From Candidatus Aenigmatarchaeota archaeon (GTDB lineage: Archaea > Aenigmatarchaeota > Aenigmatarchaeia > GW2011-AR5), in assembly GCA_018304565.1 (NCBI GenBank), contig JAGVVX010000046.1:1-15514 (forward strand): a stretch of DNA of 15,514 nt, written 5' to 3'. The translations under genes were made by a program, and so were the position numbers. The notes below the pieces were generated by a model that saw nothing but the letters and a program-made list of their open reading frames with translations, was not told where the DNA came from and did not search any database. This document shows, piece after piece, positions 6,511 through 12,988 of the stretch; within the stretch, counting starts at the first letter, position 1; each line of letters begins with the position of its first letter.

Positions 6511-6588
6511 TTTACTTATGTTAGCATACAAACAACCTATGAGACATGTCTGGCCTGTTCCCTGCTTTTGTCCGCTGGCTGAAAAATC

Positions 6589-6600
6589 ATTTATTATTTA
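6589..6600 (+). promoter_or_regulatory. alaS promoter (TATA-like box)
   Basis: ATTTATTATTTA lies about 40 nt upstream of the alaS ATG at 6637. CAGTGATGG at 6624-6632 serves as a likely ribosome binding site. CTTATAC at 6609-6615 is an alternative box that would give a leaderless mRNA. Confidence 0.4.
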
Positions 6601-6636
6601 GCCCACAGCTTATACAGATAGAACAGTGATGGTAAA

Positions 6637-8604
6637 ATGACGCCCAAAGAGCAGCTGAAGGCCAAGTTCTCACAGGACTATGAGAAATATTATCTGGTTA
6701 ATTTATTCAAAGAGCGCGGATTCCAGAGAAAAACGTGCAAAAAATGCGGAAATAATTTCTGGACACTTCAAGAAAGGGACTTCTGCCCAAATCCGCCTTG
6801 CGAATCCTATGGTTTTATCGGAAAGAGAATGACAAAAAAGAGATCATACATCCAAACATGGAAAGATATAGAAAAGTTTTTTGTTGAAAACGGCCACGCC
6901 TCAGTGCCTTCATATCCTGTAGTCTGCAGATGGTTCCCGGGACTTTATTTCACTATAGCCAGTATTATTGCTTTCCAGAGAAGCGCCGGCGGGAAGACAG
7001 TTTTCGAGATGCCGGCTAACCCGCTGGTAATACCGCAGCAATGCCTGAGATTCAATGACATACCAAATGTCGGGGTCACAGGCAGGCATTTGACTAATTT
7101 TGTTATGATCGGCCAGCACTCGATTTACAACGGAAACAGCGGTTACTGGAAAGACAGGTGCATTGAACTGGATTTCAGGCTGTTAACGGAAACTTTCGGC
7201 ATAAAGCCGGAAGAGATAAACTTCGTTGAAGACGTGTGGCTGGGACCCAACGCTTTCGGCTATTCGCTGGAATACTATGTGCGGGGTCTGGAGCTCGGGA
7301 ATGCTGTTTTCACTGAGTTTGTTGGAACGCCGGAAAACTACAGGCAGATGGATCACAAAGTCATCGATATGGGGGCCGGCCTTGAAAGGTTTGCTTGGAT
7401 TTCCCAAGGAACGCCAACGTGTTATGACGCTGTATTCGGCAGGACAATGAAGAGCCTGAAAAAACTAGTTGACTACGACAAGAAACTGTTCGGCAAATAT
7501 GCAAAACTGGCTGGAAATCTTAACCTCGATGAGGTTTCTGACATAAAAGCCGCCAAACAAAGGGTTGCGCAAAAACTTGGAATGGATGCTGAAGAATTGA
7601 TAAGGCTTACGCGGCCGGTTGAAGCTATTTACGCTATAGCGGACCATAGCAAAACTCTGCTCTATGCCATTACAGACGGCGGGCTTCCGAGCAATGTAGG
7701 GGGCGGCTACAACCTGAGGGTAGTTTTGCGCAGGGCACTCGGGTTCATAGAAGAATTCGGGCTTGATATTGATTTGCTTGATATCTGCAGACTGCATGCA
7801 AAAGATCTGAAGGGCTTTAATCCACGATTCGCTAAAGCGCTGCCGGAGTTAGAAGCTATATTGAATATAGAGAAAGAAAGGTTCAAAGAAACAAAGAGCA
7901 GAAGTAAAAAACTTGTTGAAAATTTTCTTAAAAAAGGAAAAATTGACGCTGAGAATTTAATAATGCTATACGAGTCACATGGTGTAACGCCAGAGGTTGT
8001 GGAAGAGAATGCCAGAGAACAAAACATTCAAGTACAGTTGCCTCCAAATTTCTACTCGCTCATTTCTGACAAGCATATGTCTGAAAAAACCGATGAAAAA
8101 AACATAATTGATGTTGAAGGCCTGCCGCCTACTAAACTTCTTTTTTATCAGGACAGGCTCATGAAGGAATTTTCTGCAAAAGTGCTGAAAATAATAGATA
8201 ACAGATATGTTGTGCTCGATCAAACATGCTTCTTCGGCAAAACTGGCGGGCAGGACTGCGACACCGGCCTGTTAAATAATTCCAGGGTTTACGGCGTCGA
8301 AAAGGTTTCCGGCGTGATTGTACATTTTGTTGAACAGCCAGATTTTTCAGAAGGCGACACGATTCGGGGGCGGATTGATTGGGAAAGACGGGAACAAATA
8401 ATGCATCATCACAGCGCAGTCCACGTAGTGAATGGCGCTTCAAGAAAAGTTCTTGGCAATCATGTCTGGCAGGCAGGAGCCAGTAAAACAATAGAAAAGG
8501 CAACATTAGATATAACGCACTATAGATCACTTACCAGCGAAGAGATAGAAAAGATAGAAAAACTCGCGAATAAGATCGTGAGAAAACATTTATTGAAAGG
8601 ATAA
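6637..8604 (+). CDS. alaS: Alanyl-tRNA synthetase, N-terminal part (ends at a -1 frameshift)
   Basis: AlaRS charges tRNA-Ala and hydrolyses mischarged Ser- and Gly-tRNA-Ala. This 655-residue frame carries an archaeal N-terminal zinc ribbon (C34, C37, C50, C55) and the class II catalytic core. The core includes RFNDIPNVGVTGRHLTNFVM and the motif GAGLERFAWISQGTPT. A helical tRNA-recognition region and the first half of the editing domain follow (GKTGGQDCDTG and the zinc motif HHHSAVH, with H592 and H596). The frame then meets a TAA at 8602, before the CGGTH motif. The missing remainder continues in the -1 frame, which reads FIERIKAEEMYGMTLYQGG, exactly the sequence expected next. The shift must lie between 8574 and 8601, where an AAAA run at 8583-8586 is the likeliest site. 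Repaired, the protein would have about 887 residues, a normal length. Confidence 0.92.
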   Translation: MTPKEQLKAKFSQDYEKYYLVNLFKERGFQRKTCKKCGNNFWTLQERDFCPNPPCESYGFIGKRMTKKRSYIQTWKDIEKFFVENGHASVPSYPVVCRWFPGLYFTIASIIAFQRSAGGKTVFEMPANPLVIPQQCLRFNDIPNVGVTGRHLTNFVMIGQHSIYNGNSGYWKDRCIELDFRLLTETFGIKPEEINFVEDVWLGPNAFGYSLEYYVRGLELGNAVFTEFVGTPENYRQMDHKVIDMGAGLERFAWISQGTPTCYDAVFGRTMKSLKKLVDYDKKLFGKYAKLAGNLNLDEVSDIKAAKQRVAQKLGMDAEELIRLTRPVEAIYAIADHSKTLLYAITDGGLPSNVGGGYNLRVVLRRALGFIEEFGLDIDLLDICRLHAKDLKGFNPRFAKALPELEAILNIEKERFKETKSRSKKLVENFLKKGKIDAENLIMLYESHGVTPEVVEENAREQNIQVQLPPNFYSLISDKHMSEKTDEKNIIDVEGLPPTKLLFYQDRLMKEFSAKVLKIIDNRYVVLDQTCFFGKTGGQDCDTGLLNNSRVYGVEKVSGVIVHFVEQPDFSEGDTIRGRIDWERREQIMHHHSAVHVVNGASRKVLGNHVWQAGASKTIEKATLDITHYRSLTSEEIEKIEKLANKIVRKHLLKG

Positions 8605-8615
8605 AGGCAGAAGAA

Positions 8616-9299
8616 ATGTATGGCATGACATTGTATCAGGGAGGGGCCATACCAGAGAAAAACTTGCGAATAGTAAAGATAGAAAATTTTGATGTTGAGG
8701 CTTGCGGCGGAACACACGTTGACAATACGGAAGAAATCGGAAAAATAATTATAGTTTCAGCAGAACGCATACAGGATGGCGTGTCAAGAATAACTCTTGT
8801 TTCCGGCAACGCCGCGCAAAAATATCTCAACGAAAAAAGAAGGACTGTAAAACAGATAGAAAAGATATTGGGCGTGGGCAAAGAAGGGATTTTAAATGAA
8901 GCCTACCGCTTATTCAATCAATGGAAAGATGTGAAGAAAAAAACTGAAAAGCTGTCTGAAAATAAAGCCGGAAGAATAATTTTCGAGATGGAGAAAAGGT
9001 TTGTTAAAAATATTCTGGTAGAAAAACTCGAGAATTTCGACATGAATTCGCTTAGAAATGTTTCAAGGATTTTGTCAAATGAAAACAGAACAATTTTACT
9101 TTTCGGCGTTGCTGACAAAATATACGTTTTTGGTTCAGCCGGAAAACAGACAAAAACAAACATTGGGCAGTTCGTTTCGAGGGCTTGCAGCGAGCTTGGT
9201 GGCAAAGGCGGAGGATCTGAAACCCTTGCTCAGGGAATAGGCCACGAGAAAAGCAAGCTGGATGCTGTTATAGAACAATTAAGGAAGGAACTGCTATGA
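8616..9299 (+). CDS. alaS: Alanyl-tRNA synthetase, C-terminal part (-1 frame)
   Basis: The frame has 227 residues when read from its first ATG. It carries the second half of the editing domain with DVEACGGTH (C30 and H34 complete the zinc site with the HxxxH of the N-terminal part). A coiled-coil-like linker follows (about residues 70-125), then the C-Ala domain with GGKGGGSETLAQGIGHEKSK. The homologous reading actually extends upstream of this ATG to about 8580, so the ATG is probably internal to a single protein. If the break is real, this part could be made by re-initiation, but no clear ribosome binding site precedes 8616. Conservation across the whole piece argues against decay. The stop overlaps the next ORF by ATGA. 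Confidence 0.88.
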   Translation: MYGMTLYQGGAIPEKNLRIVKIENFDVEACGGTHVDNTEEIGKIIIVSAERIQDGVSRITLVSGNAAQKYLNEKRRTVKQIEKILGVGKEGILNEAYRLFNQWKDVKKKTEKLSENKAGRIIFEMEKRFVKNILVEKLENFDMNSLRNVSRILSNENRTILLFGVADKIYVFGSAGKQTKTNIGQFVSRACSELGGKGGGSETLAQGIGHEKSKLDAVIEQLRKELL

Positions 9300-9532
9300 A
9301 ACGGAAAGCTCCTTTCGGCATTTTCATTAGAGAAAATGAAGAAAACGAAGTTCCCGGTCACAAGGCTAACAAGGCTAATATAAAAAATAAAAGAGCCAGG
9401 AGACTTTCAGACAGGCAGATACTCAAGGAATTGAGCAGGGTTCTGGGGGTAAGCGAGAACGATTTGCCAAAAACCCTCGAGCGTTTCAAGAAAGATGTAG
9501 ATGAAATGGTTAAAGGGACCGGAGAGGGATAG
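9296..9532 (+). CDS. Uncharacterised 78-residue basic protein coupled to alaS
   Basis: The ATG at 9296 overlaps the alaS stop (ATGA), preceded by AAGGAA, so translation is probably coupled. The protein has a basic N-terminal half (HKANKANIKNKRARRL) and a helical half (SDRQILKELSRVLGVSENDL) that resembles a small three-helix domain. I recognise no family. Its last 23 nt overlap the end of the convergent gene at 9510-9794. It ends with TAG. Confidence 0.6.
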   Translation: MKRKAPFGIFIRENEENEVPGHKANKANIKNKRARRLSDRQILKELSRVLGVSENDLPKTLERFKKDVDEMVKGTGEG

Positions 9533-9794
9533 CTGGTTCTATGACATTTCTGTATGTTTGTTCTGATACACCTAGTCCAGTGAAATAATCGTGTGCTTCA
9601 GTTCTGGAAGGAAAATGTGCTGGCCCTGAAGAACTTCCGCGTTCACCAAACAACCCATAACTCACTTCTGCCATGCCAACAAGTTTTCCATCTTTTATAT
9701 GGACAAAGACTTCTCTTCTTCTAAACAAGCCTCCTCTTTTCATTCCGACAAGACGGTACTCAGGGTCTGTTTTTAACAACTGTCCGATTGGCAT
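9510..9794 (-). CDS. Uncharacterised 94-residue protein
   Basis: This leftward frame starts MPIGQLLKTDPEYRLVGMKR and continues GGLFRRREVFVHIKDGKLVG, with several short beta-like strands. An acidic-aromatic middle follows (AEVSYGLFGERGSSSGPAHF), then a helical end (RTEAHDYFTGLGVSEQTYRN). There is no membrane segment. I recognise no family. A TATA-like box 26 nt upstream (9815-9823) suggests its own leaderless transcript, although it also lies just downstream of the leftward unit at 9819-11590. Its 3' end overlaps the convergent small ORF by 23 nt. Confidence 0.6.
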   Translation of the reverse strand: MPIGQLLKTDPEYRLVGMKRGGLFRRREVFVHIKDGKLVGMAEVSYGLFGERGSSSGPAHFPSRTEAHDYFTGLGVSEQTYRNVIEPAIPLRSL

Positions 9795-9814
9795 AGATAA
9801 ATGAAAACAAGGAA

Positions 9815-9823
9815 CCTTTTAAA
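9815..9823 (-). promoter_or_regulatory. TATA-like box of the 9510-9794 gene
   Basis: The minus strand reads TTTAAAAGGTTCCT about 26 nt before the ATG at 9794, with no Shine-Dalgarno sequence, so a leaderless mRNA is likely. The same element with one extra A lies upstream of the gene at 11811-12671. The box overlaps the last codons of the 9819-10283 gene. Confidence 0.45.
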
Positions 9824-10283
9824 CTGCTAAGTCAGGCTGGTTTTGGAAATTGATAAATGTACATTCAACTGGCGTGGCCATCAACGACTTGCACAGCGCG
9901 TCAACAATATTTCCATGAGTGGTGTTTCTCACTTCCACGGCTCCGTTGAGATTACTGATTGCTGCAAAATTCTCTGTGCTTTGCATTCTAACCACTATGA
10001 GCTGAGTTTCACCGTTAGTGGTTGCCATGGCTGACGGCAGATCATTGATGTATTGCGGCACAGAATCCGTGTAATAGAATTTCAAGAATGTATATCCTTT
10101 TTGTATGTAAACGGATTCTGTGTACGGGTCTACTTCTCCATCGACAACTGGTGATGCAAGCGGCTTGAATTCCTGCTGCGTGGCCGAGCCTGTTATGCCT
10201 GTTACAATAAAAGCTATGGAAGAAAATGTGAATGTGATTACTATTGCAAGCACCATCAAACGTTTTTTCGTTTCGCGTCTCAT
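9819..10283 (-). CDS. Membrane-anchored extracytoplasmic protein, unknown function
   Basis: The 154-residue protein begins MRRETKKRLMVLAIVITFTF, a basic N-terminus leading into a single membrane helix (about residues 8-32). This implies a signal anchor with the rest outside the cell. The outer domain holds PVVDGEVDPYTESVYIQKGY and TQLIVVRMQSTENFAAISNL, and two cysteines near the C-terminus (CKSLMATPVEC) that could form a disulfide. I recognise no family. The start lies 1 nt after the Nudix gene stop, so the two are co-transcribed. Confidence 0.65.
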   Translation of the reverse strand: MRRETKKRLMVLAIVITFTFSSIAFIVTGITGSATQQEFKPLASPVVDGEVDPYTESVYIQKGYTFLKFYYTDSVPQYINDLPSAMATTNGETQLIVVRMQSTENFAAISNLNGAVEVRNTTHGNIVDALCKSLMATPVECTFINFQNQPDLAV

Positions 10284-10284
10284 A

Positions 10285-10794
10285 TTAATTACCGGATTTA
10301 ACTATAATCTCAGCCTTTTTTAAGAACATTCTATCCCGTATGACAATAAATTTTCCATCATATGTTTCGGGTTTCTCTTTTTCAAGCAATTTTATTGCGG
10401 ATTTAATATCAACCCATTCTAACTCGAATCCATCATCTAATTCACCTTGATCAAAATCAGGCTTTCCTTTGCTAGCAACTTTTGACAAGAAACAAAAAGA
10501 TGTTTGGAGAGTGTTTTCATGTGTCCTGTATTCAACTATTTTTCCTACGTCAGCAATAATTTTTATTTTGCACCCAGTTTCTTCTAAGATTTCTCTAATC
10601 AGAGCTTGTTTTACAGTTTCACTTCCTTCTAAACCGCCGCCAGGAAGTTTATGATAGCCGTGTTTTGACACATTAAGTAAAGCAACTTTGTTTTTGTTAA
10701 GTAAGACAGCTCTTGCAGCTGTTCTTTCTTTTAGTTTTGTCTTTTTTGTCTTGAAGCCGAAGTCCTTGTCTCTTAATTCAGCAATTAATTTCAT
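10285..10794 (-). CDS. Nudix hydrolase
   Basis: Nudix enzymes hydrolyse nucleoside diphosphates linked to another moiety, often removing damaged or toxic nucleotides. The 169-residue protein has a complete Nudix box, GX5EX7REUXEEXGU, visible as GGLEGSETVKQALIREILEE followed by TGC. An unusual basic N-terminal extension (LRDKDFGFKTKKTKLKERTA) precedes the fold. The substrate cannot be deduced. The ATG at 10794 overlaps the stop of the peptidase gene (ATGA), with AAAAGTGAAG as ribosome binding site, so it is translationally coupled to it. Confidence 0.9.
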   Translation of the reverse strand: MKLIAELRDKDFGFKTKKTKLKERTAARAVLLNKNKVALLNVSKHGYHKLPGGGLEGSETVKQALIREILEETGCKIKIIADVGKIVEYRTHENTLQTSFCFLSKVASKGKPDFDQGELDDGFELEWVDIKSAIKLLEKEKPETYDGKFIVIRDRMFLKKAEIIVKSGN

Positions 10795-11438
10795 ATAACT
10801 TCACTTTTCCTGTATAGTTTCCAACTGCCTTCTGAAACGATCTTTATTTTTCCGCCGTCAACAACTATGCCTGAGTCGTCATCGATAGCGTAAACATCTC
10901 CATCAAACCTGCTTGCTGTTTTCTTCAGATTTTTTTCATTGATTCCTTTAACACGGAATTCTGGAGCGTTCAGGTGCGGCCGAATGTAAAAATCAACCAT
11001 TCCAAGGCCTTCCGGCGCCTTTTTCTTGCTGAAAATGAAACTTGTTGATGCTTGCAGCGTTTTATTTGTCACCATGCTTCCGGCACTGATGCCTACATAC
11101 ACCCGCTTTTCCAGAAGTTTTGGAAGCTCATTTTTCAGACCTGAGGAAACAACGCACTTCATCAGGTATGGCGTGTCTCCGCCGCCTACAAATATCACAT
11201 TCGCTTTTTTCAGACGGGGCAGCCATATCGCCCTTGGCAAAGCGGAAATGTCCACTATGTCCACTGACCCCAGTTTTTTGCAGTTATTAAGATCGTTAAT
11301 CAGCCAACTTTTCTCCTCGTTCACAGTATTTGCAGCTGTTGGGATGAAAGCTATTTTGATTGGACTTTTTACCAATCTCTTTAGCGCGTTGGCTAGAGAT
11401 GCGTTGCTTATGCCGCTCGAGGTCAGCAAAAGTTTCAT
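10791..11438 (-). CDS. Peptidase E-like serine hydrolase (family S51)
   Basis: Family S51 enzymes include the cytoplasmic Asp-dipeptidase PepE and cyanophycinase. The 215-residue protein has the class I amidotransferase-like fold: MKLLLTSSGI strand, IAFIPTAANT, the VGGGDTPYLM loop, the nucleophile elbow GISAGS with S118, and RPHLN with H155 as the likely catalytic His. The usual PepE length is about 230. The start ATG lies one base after the 3' end of tRNA-Gln, so no Shine-Dalgarno sequence can be present outside the tRNA. Translation is presumably leaderless after tRNA 3' processing, or uses another promoter inside the tRNA. The Nudix gene follows with an ATGA overlap. Dipeptidase specificity is inferred, not shown. 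Confidence 0.88.
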   Translation of the reverse strand: MKLLLTSSGISNASLANALKRLVKSPIKIAFIPTAANTVNEEKSWLINDLNNCKKLGSVDIVDISALPRAIWLPRLKKANVIFVGGGDTPYLMKCVVSSGLKNELPKLLEKRVYVGISAGSMVTNKTLQASTSFIFSKKKAPEGLGMVDFYIRPHLNAPEFRVKGINEKNLKKTASRFDGDVYAIDDDSGIVVDGGKIKIVSEGSWKLYRKSEVI

Positions 11439-11439
11439 A

Positions 11440-11590
11440 TAGCCCCGGCAGGATTTTCGCAGGCTTTTCTTATTTAGCGAAGCCCTTGGTTTTCTTTTCC
11501 AAAGGTCTTTTCTTTTACAAAAGAAAAGCCTTTTCGAACCTGCGTCCGCTGCTCCAGAGGCAGCTATCCTTACCGCTAGACTACGGGGCT
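11440..11590 (-). tRNA. tRNA-Gln(CUG) with a T-loop intron
   Basis: Read on the minus strand, the exons (11590-11533 and 11453-11440) give a 72-nt cloverleaf. The acceptor AGCCCCG/CGGGGCT has 7 of 7 pairs, with discriminator A. U8 and A9 are present and the D-stem is GTCT/GGAT. The anticodon stem GCTGC/GCAGC is perfect, with loop CTCTGGA and anticodon CUG (Gln). The variable region has 4 nt. The T-arm GCAGG-TTCGAAT-CCTGC forms only when 79 nt between A59 and U60 are removed. No 3' CCA is encoded. A TATA box lies 25-34 nt upstream. Confidence 0.92.
11454..11532 (-). other. tRNA intron at position 59/60, bulge-helix-bulge-like
   Basis: The precursor can fold with the T-stem GCAGG/CCTGC as outer helix. 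Next comes a 4-bp central helix of exon TTCG with intron CGAA. A 3-nt bulge AAA lies on the 5' side and AAT on the 3' side, followed by an 11-bp intron helix AGGCTTTTCTT/AAGAAAAGCCT. Cutting each bulge after its second base restores the loop TTCGAAT exactly. One extra unpaired G faces the first bulge, so the motif is relaxed rather than strict. Confidence 0.8.
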
Positions 11591-11614
11591 GTAGCTAAAG
11601 CTAATTGGAAAAAA

Positions 11615-11624
11615 CTATTAAAGA
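11615..11624 (-). promoter_or_regulatory. TATA-like box of tRNA-Gln
   Basis: The minus strand reads TTCTTTAATAG, ending 25-34 nt before the tRNA 5' end at 11590, the normal distance for an archaeal promoter. It probably also drives the peptidase E-Nudix unit downstream. Confidence 0.5.
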
Positions 11625-11759
11625 ATAAAATTAATGTTATTTGAAGTTATTTATTGCGCGAATAATTTTACATCTTATTGATTAAGCTGAAAGCTGAATT
11701 TAATTTCGTTATCAAGAAAAAGTATGGCCTGAAGTGTTCGATTAATTCAGAAAAATTAG

Positions 11760-11776
11760 TCTCTCTCTCTCTCTCT
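11760..11776. repeat. CT microsatellite
   Basis: Eight uninterrupted CT units (GA on the other strand) lie in the 220-nt spacer between the tRNA promoter and the stop of the 286-residue gene. I see no gene in this spacer. Confidence 0.85.
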
Positions 11777-11810
11777 GGCACTCCAGTGGAAACAGAGGTC
11801 ATAAATATGC

Positions 11811-12671
11811 TTATTGCTTATACTTTCTTAAAACTTTTTCGATAGGGAAGTTTGTTATATCTGCTAGCATTTGCTGTATTCCAATTTGTTTTCCCGCTTC
11901 TAATCCTATTTGCTTTCCTTGCTCTATGCCTTTGTGCACCCCCTTCTCAAAGCTTGCCATGTCTTTGATGTATTGTTCACAGCTTGGAAGTGGGGTATCT
12001 TCAAGAGAACCCTGAACTACGCGGAAGGCGCCGTTCGAGCCCGCAACCGAGCGCCCGTAGTCGGCATCGAAGTTGAGGCACCCGTAGTGCCCGTCGTCGT
12101 ACCAGCCGTCGTAGAGCCCGGCAGCAACTTCGCTTTTTTTAGGTTCAAAAGAAACAACGCTTGGTAAGCCAAGAGCAGGATTTATTTCAACAACCTTCGA
12201 ACCACTTCCATGGGGCATCAAAGCACCTTCTGCGACAAGCTTGTTTCCGATAAATTGGTCTGCTCTTGAGTATTGATTTCCTTGAGAATCTGTTTCGGTA
12301 TATTTTGTAAAATCTTTTGCGCCTTTAGGCGGTTTCAGAAGCATGTGCGTATGCTCCCATCTGTACGGCTTGCCGCGTATCTGCCTGTCAAACAGCTCAT
12401 CCTGAAGGGCTTCGCGCTGGTTTCTTCCTTCTGCCTTAAGCTCTTTGACTCTTTGTGCTAAATATGCAATTATTTCGTGAGAAGACATCCTGTAGCCTTG
12501 CGGCACCAACGCCAGAGAATCGCCATAGCTTTTGCCTGTGTGCACCAAGTCATTTGAGCACCTGACTTCAAATCCCGGTCTTTTCCACACATCACCTGTG
12601 ACTGGGCATGTGTAGTCTGCAGCTTCTATTTTGATTATCCTGTCTGCTTTAGGAAGCGCGCTTGTTGACAT
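11811..12671 (-). CDS. Uncharacterised 286-residue protein with GC-rich, possibly hypervariable centre
   Basis: The protein begins MSTSALPKADRIIKIEAADY, with two cysteines in the next segment (CPVTGDVWKRPGFEVRC). It has a helical, charged middle (residues about 65-110). A Gly/Tyr/Asp-rich stretch at 185-219 ends GAFRVVQG, similar to the end of C-type-lectin/FGE-like folds. The C-terminal helix has repeated G spaced by four (KGIEQGKQIGLEAGKQIG) before ADITNFPIEKVLRKYKQ. The DNA for residues 185-219 is 65% G+C against 43-47% on the sides. No signal peptide or membrane segment is visible. The ATG at 12671 has a TATA box 28 nt upstream and no clear ribosome binding site, suggesting a leaderless mRNA. 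I recognise no family for the whole protein; it might be a target gene of a diversity-generating retroelement. Confidence 0.65.
   Translation of the reverse strand: MSTSALPKADRIIKIEAADYTCPVTGDVWKRPGFEVRCSNDLVHTGKSYGDSLALVPQGYRMSSHEIIAYLAQRVKELKAEGRNQREALQDELFDRQIRGKPYRWEHTHMLLKPPKGAKDFTKYTETDSQGNQYSRADQFIGNKLVAEGALMPHGSGSKVVEINPALGLPSVVSFEPKKSEVAAGLYDGWYDDGHYGCLNFDADYGRSVAGSNGAFRVVQGSLEDTPLPSCEQYIKDMASFEKGVHKGIEQGKQIGLEAGKQIGIQQMLADITNFPIEKVLRKYKQ
12015..12119 (-). other. Candidate variable region (DGR-like, NNC-codon patch)
   Basis: Residues 185-219 of the 286-residue protein use codons ending in C at 23 of the first 33 positions. Among them are CTC, TAC, GAC, GGC, CAC, TGC, AAC, TTC, GCC and CGC. 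This is what an AAC-rich template would give after adenine-directed mutagenesis, and it ends in a GC-rich segment (GGCGCCTTCCGC) where an initiation of mutagenic homing site is expected. No reverse transcriptase or template repeat is in the window, so this is only a resemblance. Confidence 0.35.
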
Positions 12672-12692
12672 GATTACAGCTTTGCACAGGAA

Positions 12693-12703
12693 CCTTTTTA
12701 AAG
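12693..12703 (-). promoter_or_regulatory. TATA-like box of the 286-residue gene
   Basis: The minus strand reads CTTTAAAAAGG, centred about 28 nt upstream of the ATG at 12671. It is followed by TTCCTGTG, nearly the same element as at 9808-9823. Confidence 0.45.
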
Positions 12704-12745
12704 CTTTCTAGTTTAGTCACTGTAAAGTGATTAAAGAATTAACTC

Positions 12746-12979
12746 TTACAAATCATCCTGCAAAAGCCTGATGCCTTTCTGTGTGATCACATAGCAGGTA
12801 GAGCCTATAGGGCTTATTGATGTCAGCAGCTTTTTGTTAACAAGGTTTCTTGCCGCGCTTTCAACGGTTGATGTACTGCCGCCGGCACTTCCATTGAGCA
12901 TCTTTACAAGCTCAGGTTTTGTAAGAAGCTGGCTGTCTGCAACTATCTTCAGAATCTTGCGTTCTAGTTGGTTCAGCAT
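12746..12979 (-). CDS. Small winged-helix DNA-binding protein
   Basis: The 77-residue protein starts MLNQLERKILKIVADSQLLT and looks like a lone winged helix-turn-helix. Helix 1 is LERKILKIVADS, helix 2 is KPELVKMLNG, the recognition helix is TVESAARNLVNKKLL, and the wing is ISPIGSTCYVITQKG. It is probably a transcriptional regulator binding DNA as a dimer. Its ATG is 9 nt after the DJ-1 stop with GGCGAT before it, so the two are co-translated from one mRNA. The target is unknown; the DJ-1 promoter is the obvious candidate. Confidence 0.72.
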   Translation of the reverse strand: MLNQLERKILKIVADSQLLTKPELVKMLNGSAGGSTSTVESAARNLVNKKLLTSISPIGSTCYVITQKGIRLLQDDL

Positions 12980-12988
12980 ACTTATCGC

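Noticed and set aside
8616..9299. Separate AlaX editing protein in trans
   Set aside because: It lacks the first half of the editing domain and carries a C-Ala domain, and the -1 frame joins the upstream alaS exactly.
11360..11644. 94-codon frame on the plus strand over the tRNA
   Set aside because: It runs across the antisense of a tRNA and the start of the peptidase gene, without homology or ribosome binding site.
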